DNA of 8,622 nt, taken from the NCBI GenBank assembly GCA_016200765.1, contig JACQEC010000289.1, forward strand, positions 1-8,622, read 5' to 3'. Positions 6,318 through 8,622 of this stretch are shown piece after piece. The translations under genes and the position numbers were made by a program. The stretch comes from Chloroflexota bacterium. GTDB taxonomy: Bacteria > Chloroflexota > Anaerolineae > JACRMK01. Position 1 is the stretch's first letter. Each line of letters starts with the position of its first letter. Below the pieces are notes generated by a model that ran no database searches, was not told the origin of the DNA, and was given only the letters and a program-made list of their open reading frames with translations.

Positions 6318-7549
6318 GGCGCTTGCACCAACTTTTTGTCCAGCGCGCTCAGCAGGGCGCTGGCGGCCGTTTGACCGAGGCCGCAGAGGCTGGCATCTCT
6401 CATCGTCTGGCCCAGCGCGATGAGCGCGTCGTGGTCGCCGGAGCGCCCCTGTCCACTCGCGGCCCGCGCGACAATCTCCATCTGGCGCTGGGTGCCTAAC
6501 TGGCAAGGGAAGCACTTGCCGCACGATTCGTGGGCGAAGAATTTCGTGATACCGCGCATCACCGACCAGAGCGCGACCGAATCGTCAAAGACCATCACGG
6601 CGCCCGACCCAAAAGTCGCGCCCACGGCCGTGAGCGACTGAAAGTCCATCGGCACATCCATCTGCTGGGGCGTGAGGAATGCCCCCGCGGCTCCGCCCAC
6701 CAGCGCCGCCTGCAGGGTGCGGCCGCGCGCCATACCGCCGCCCAGATTGAAAATGAGGGAGCGCAGGGGCAGTCCCATCGAGATCTCGTACAAGCCGGGT
6801 TTGCGCACGCTGCCGCTGAGACAGACGAGACGCGTGCCCGGCGAGCGCTCGGTGCCCCACTGCCGGTACCAGCGAGGGCCGTTCATCACAATGCCCGGCA
6901 CGTTGGCGAGCGTCTCGACATTGTTGATGACCGTCGGCTTGCCAAAGAGGCCGTGCGTGGTCGGGAACGGCGGCTTGACGCGCGGCTCGCCCCGCCTGCC
7001 TTCAATGGATTCCATCAGCGCCGTCTCTTCGCCGCACACGTAGGCGCCCGCGCCGGCGCGCATCTCAATGTCAAACTCCAGGCCGCTGTTCAGAATGTTG
7101 ATGCCGAGCAGTTGATTGGCGCGCGCGTCCTCGACGGCGTCGCTTAGCCGGGTGAAGGCCAGCGGGTACTCGCCGCGAACGTAGATAATGCCGCGATTCG
7201 CCGCGACCGCATGGGCGGCGATAATCATCGCTTCGATCAAGCGATGCGGGTCGCGCTCCATCAAGATGCGATCCTTAAAGGTGCCGGTCTCGCTCTCGTC
7301 GGCGTTGCAGATGATGTAGCCGGTCGCCTCGCCTGCCGGAACCGCGCGCGCCTGGATTTCCTTCGCGGCCCCTTCCCATTTGACGCCCGTCGGGAAGGCC
7401 GCCCCGCCCCGCCCCACCAACCCGGCCGCCTTCAGGTCGGCGATAATCTGCTCACGCGGCATGGCGAGTGCCTTTATCAATGCCTCGTATCGCCCCGCGT
7501 CTTTGGCCGTCTGGTATTTGTGTAATCCCCTGACGTTGATCTCACGCAA
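6314..7549 (-). CDS. nuoF: NuoF/HoxF-like NADH-binding flavoprotein subunit
   Basis: This 411-aa subunit binds FMN, NAD(H) and a [4Fe-4S] cluster, and oxidises NADH or reduces NAD+. It contains GRGGAAFPTGVKW (46-58), CNADESETGTFKDR (81-94), GAGAYVCGEETALMESIEG (166-184) with KPPFP, and ESCGKCFPC with Cys343, 346 and 349 plus Cys389 (SLCGLGQ). All core residues appear present. The start is odd: the frame opens with TTG (7549-7547) inside nuoE, 73 bases before the nuoE stop, with no clear ribosome-binding site. About ten residues of the usual N-terminus seem to be missing before VRGLHKYQTAKDAGRYEAL. This fits the damaged nuoE-nuoF junction described below. The gene is coupled to hoxU through ATGA. 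The upstream promoter before nuoE should serve all three genes. Confidence 0.92.
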   Translation of the reverse strand: MREINVRGLHKYQTAKDAGRYEALIKALAMPREQIIADLKAAGLVGRGGAAFPTGVKWEGAAKEIQARAVPAGEATGYIICNADESETGTFKDRILMERDPHRLIEAMIIAAHAVAANRGIIYVRGEYPLAFTRLSDAVEDARANQLLGINILNSGLEFDIEMRAGAGAYVCGEETALMESIEGRRGEPRVKPPFPTTHGLFGKPTVINNVETLANVPGIVMNGPRWYRQWGTERSPGTRLVCLSGSVRKPGLYEISMGLPLRSLIFNLGGGMARGRTLQAALVGGAAGAFLTPQQMDVPMDFQSLTAVGATFGSGAVMVFDDSVALWSVMRGITKFFAHESCGKCFPCQLGTQRQMEIVARAASGQGRSGDHDALIALGQTMRDASLCGLGQTAASALLSALDKKLVQAP

Positions 7550-7872
7550 CGGCCATCGGGCGTCGTCTCGCCGCGACGGATGCCGAGGCGAGACTCCAAT
7601 TCAGCAAGCACGGTCTCCGCCCCGGCCAGCCCGCAGACCACGTCGTCGCACACGCGGATACACTGGCGGCCGACAGGCTCGGTGTAGAGCATCGAGTAAA
7701 ACTTGACAACGCCATAGGCTTCAGCCAAGGGCACACCGAGACCTTGCGCAATTTGTGTCACCTGTTCGCGCGAAAGCCATCGTTCGCGCGCCTGCGCGGC
7801 TTGCAGCGCCGGCAGCAGCCCGGCTCGCCCTTGCATTCGGTAATATTCGATGATCGTTTCAATAGTGTCCAT
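7477..7872 (-). CDS. nuoE: NuoE/HoxE-like thioredoxin-fold [2Fe-2S] subunit, C-terminally truncated
   Basis: The first 108 residues match the NuoE family: a helical start, then KFYSMLYTEPVGRQCIRVCDDVVCGLAGAE with Cys75 and Cys80, the first ligand pair (C-x4-C), and ESRLGIRRGETTPDGR. Family members continue with a Cys-x3-Cys block and about 45 more residues. Here the frame instead runs on as 23 unrelated residues (CVRSTSGDYTNT...) read out of frame over the nuoF start, ending at 131 aa. The second ligand pair is therefore absent and a normal [2Fe-2S] cluster could not form. ATG 7872-7870 has only a weak AGGT upstream. Either the gene is genuinely damaged or the sequence here has lost a piece. 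Confidence 0.8.
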   Translation of the reverse strand: MDTIETIIEYYRMQGRAGLLPALQAAQARERWLSREQVTQIAQGLGVPLAEAYGVVKFYSMLYTEPVGRQCIRVCDDVVCGLAGAETVLAELESRLGIRRGETTPDGRCVRSTSGDYTNTRRPKTRGDTRH

Positions 7873-7901
7873 AACAACTTTTACCTGACGGGCGACGATA
7901 G

Positions 7902-7951
7902 TTGATTTTAGATTTTCGATTTTAGATTGACAATCAAAAATCTAAAATCAA
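7902..7951. repeat. AT-rich dyad with 14-base tandem unit
   Basis: TTGATTTTAGATTTT (7902-7916) is perfectly complementary to 7937-7951. A second copy of GATTTTAGATT (7918-7928; first copy 7904-7914, period 14) can also pair with the right arm, so two alternative hairpins are possible. The element lies between the receiver-like gene and nuoE. No T-tract of a standard terminator follows on the minus strand. Confidence 0.7.
7905..7933 (-). promoter_or_regulatory. Sigma70-like promoter for the nuoE-nuoF-hoxU unit
   Basis: On the minus strand TTGTCA (7933-7928, 5 of 6 matches) is followed by 17 bases and TAAAAT (7910-7905, 5 of 6 matches). The start of transcription would be near 7898, about 25 bases before the nuoE ATG. 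Both boxes lie within the AT-rich dyad, so a DNA-binding repressor or a hairpin could affect them. AT-rich sequence produces such matches by chance more often than GC-rich sequence does. Confidence 0.5.
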
Positions 7952-7971
7952 TCTTTGAAGATGGTCACCCG

Positions 7972-8322
7972 TCACGCTTTTGCGATCAACTGCTCCACCA
8001 GCCGCGGCAGTTCGGCGACCAGTTCAGAGTTCGGCACGACCTTGTTCGCGCCGGCCTGTCGCGCGGCCCGCAGAGCCGCCGCTTCGGTGTGGCGGCCAAA
8101 GGCCAGCACAGGCACCGCGGCCAGCCGCGCGGCCTCGATCAGACGGAGCCACTTGTCCTGTGCGCGATCCAACTGGACGATGAGCAGGTCAGCGCCGGCC
8201 AACTGCGCCTCAATAGCATCGCGCGCGTTGACTTCACGCGTCGAAAACCCCAAGCGCTTCAACGCATCGTCCACGCCCGGCAGAAAAAACAAATCGGGGA
8301 TAGATAACAACGCGGATTTCAC
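7972..8322 (-). CDS. Degenerate receiver-like (CheY-fold) protein
   Basis: The 116-aa protein has alternating strands and helices of a response-regulator receiver: ADLLIVQLD (45-52), AVPVLAFGRH (69-78), AARQAGANKVVPNSEL (86-101). The usual acidic pair near the N-terminus is missing and the phosphoacceptor position appears to be Gln50, so phosphorylation is unlikely; only Lys94 resembles the conserved lysine. It has no output domain. It starts with GTG overlapping the TGA of the aldo/keto reductase (GTGA), with GGAGGG seven bases upstream, so translation is coupled. A more distant fold relation or a plain hypothetical protein cannot be excluded. Confidence 0.6.
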   Translation of the reverse strand: MKSALLSIPDLFFLPGVDDALKRLGFSTREVNARDAIEAQLAGADLLIVQLDRAQDKWLRLIEAARLAAVPVLAFGRHTEAAALRAARQAGANKVVPNSELVAELPRLVEQLIAKA

Positions 8323-8622
8323 CGCAGCGCCCTCCGCAACTGCGGCTCGGTGAAAACGGGCTGTGCGGCCAACCGCAGGTTCTCCTCAACGTGCCCCACG
8401 TCGCTCATCCCCACCAGCGCGGTCGTAACCCCCGGCAGCGAGCGCGTAAACTGCAACGCGCGCTGGGCATCGCTCAGGTCAGCGCCCAGCGCCCGGCGCA
8501 GACCTGCCGGAAGATTGCGCGCCAGCCGCGCCTGCAAGAGCGATGCACTGGCAAAAACGGTGATACCCAGCGCCTGCGCCGCGTCGAGCACATTCACCCA
8601 GACGCCGTTGAGCGACTGATTC
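8319..8622 (-). CDS. Aldo/keto reductase, C-terminal 100 residues (5' end outside window)
   Basis: The frame is open to the window edge, so the start lies beyond 8622. Visible sequence includes NQSLNGVWVNVLDAAQALGI, FASASLLQARLARNLP and PGVTTALVGMSDVGHVEENL, matching the C-terminal part of NAD(P)H-dependent aldo/keto reductases (strand 7/8 and the cofactor phosphate-binding 'PGV..alvG.s....veENl' region). The catalytic Tyr/Lys/His part is not in view. The substrate cannot be predicted. It ends in TGA overlapping the GTG of the receiver-like gene. Confidence 0.85.
   Translation of the reverse strand, partial: NQSLNGVWVNVLDAAQALGITVFASASLLQARLARNLPAGLRRALGADLSDAQRALQFTRSLPGVTTALVGMSDVGHVEENLRLAAQPVFTEPQLRRALR

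Noticed and set aside
6318..6524. Upstream extension of hoxU
   Set aside because: The extra 69 residues overlap nuoF in another frame. The ATG at 6317 begins the ferredoxin domain at its normal place and forms the ATGA overlap.
6530..7147. 205-aa plus-strand ORF
   Set aside because: It is antisense to nuoF, has biased composition (Arg, Ala, His) and no motifs.

Overview
The window is about 60% G+C and looks like a Chloroflexota (Anaerolineae-like) chromosome, possibly from a metagenome. The taxonomic hint comes from three things: long Thr/Pro 'PTATP'-type linkers in a surface protein, an M29 aminopeptidase, and short GGGCAGGG/CCCTGCCC intergenic hairpins. No marker gene confirms it. Almost all genes lie on the minus strand; the one plus-strand gene is a small DMT-family membrane protein.

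Right part (8622 down to 2586, minus strand, in transcription order): the end of an aldo/keto reductase, translationally coupled (GTGA overlap) to a 116-aa degenerate receiver-like protein; a short AT-rich spacer with a dyad and a good sigma70-like promoter; then a NADH-oxidoreductase module of NuoE-like, NuoF-like and HoxU-like subunits; a 607-aa membrane-anchored multidomain cupredoxin; and an M29 aminopeptidase. The module has no hydrogenase or formate dehydrogenase catalytic subunit in this window. Its NuoE lacks the C-terminal ligand pair of its [2Fe-2S] cluster, and NuoF begins inside nuoE at a TTG. Together these suggest a deletion of roughly 150-180 bases at the junction, or an assembly error.

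Middle: the plus-strand DMT gene (2147-2581) has its own promoter and converges on the aminopeptidase gene. The 341-base divergent intergenic region holds two small inverted repeats.

Left part (1805 down to 1, minus strand): a CstB-like persulfide dioxygenase (MBL fold, pseudo-rhodanese, rhodanese) is followed by a DsrE-family gene and then by the start of another gene at the window edge. The DsrE gene is the main discovery. An in-frame TGA occupies the position of the first Cys of the family's CxxC motif. The reading frame continues as clear DsrE sequence for 40 more codons to a TAA, and a stem-loop with a GUG apical loop sits 20-22 nt after the TGA, as expected for a bacterial SECIS. I therefore call it a selenocysteine-containing (UxxC) DsrE protein, placed in a persulfide-handling operon.
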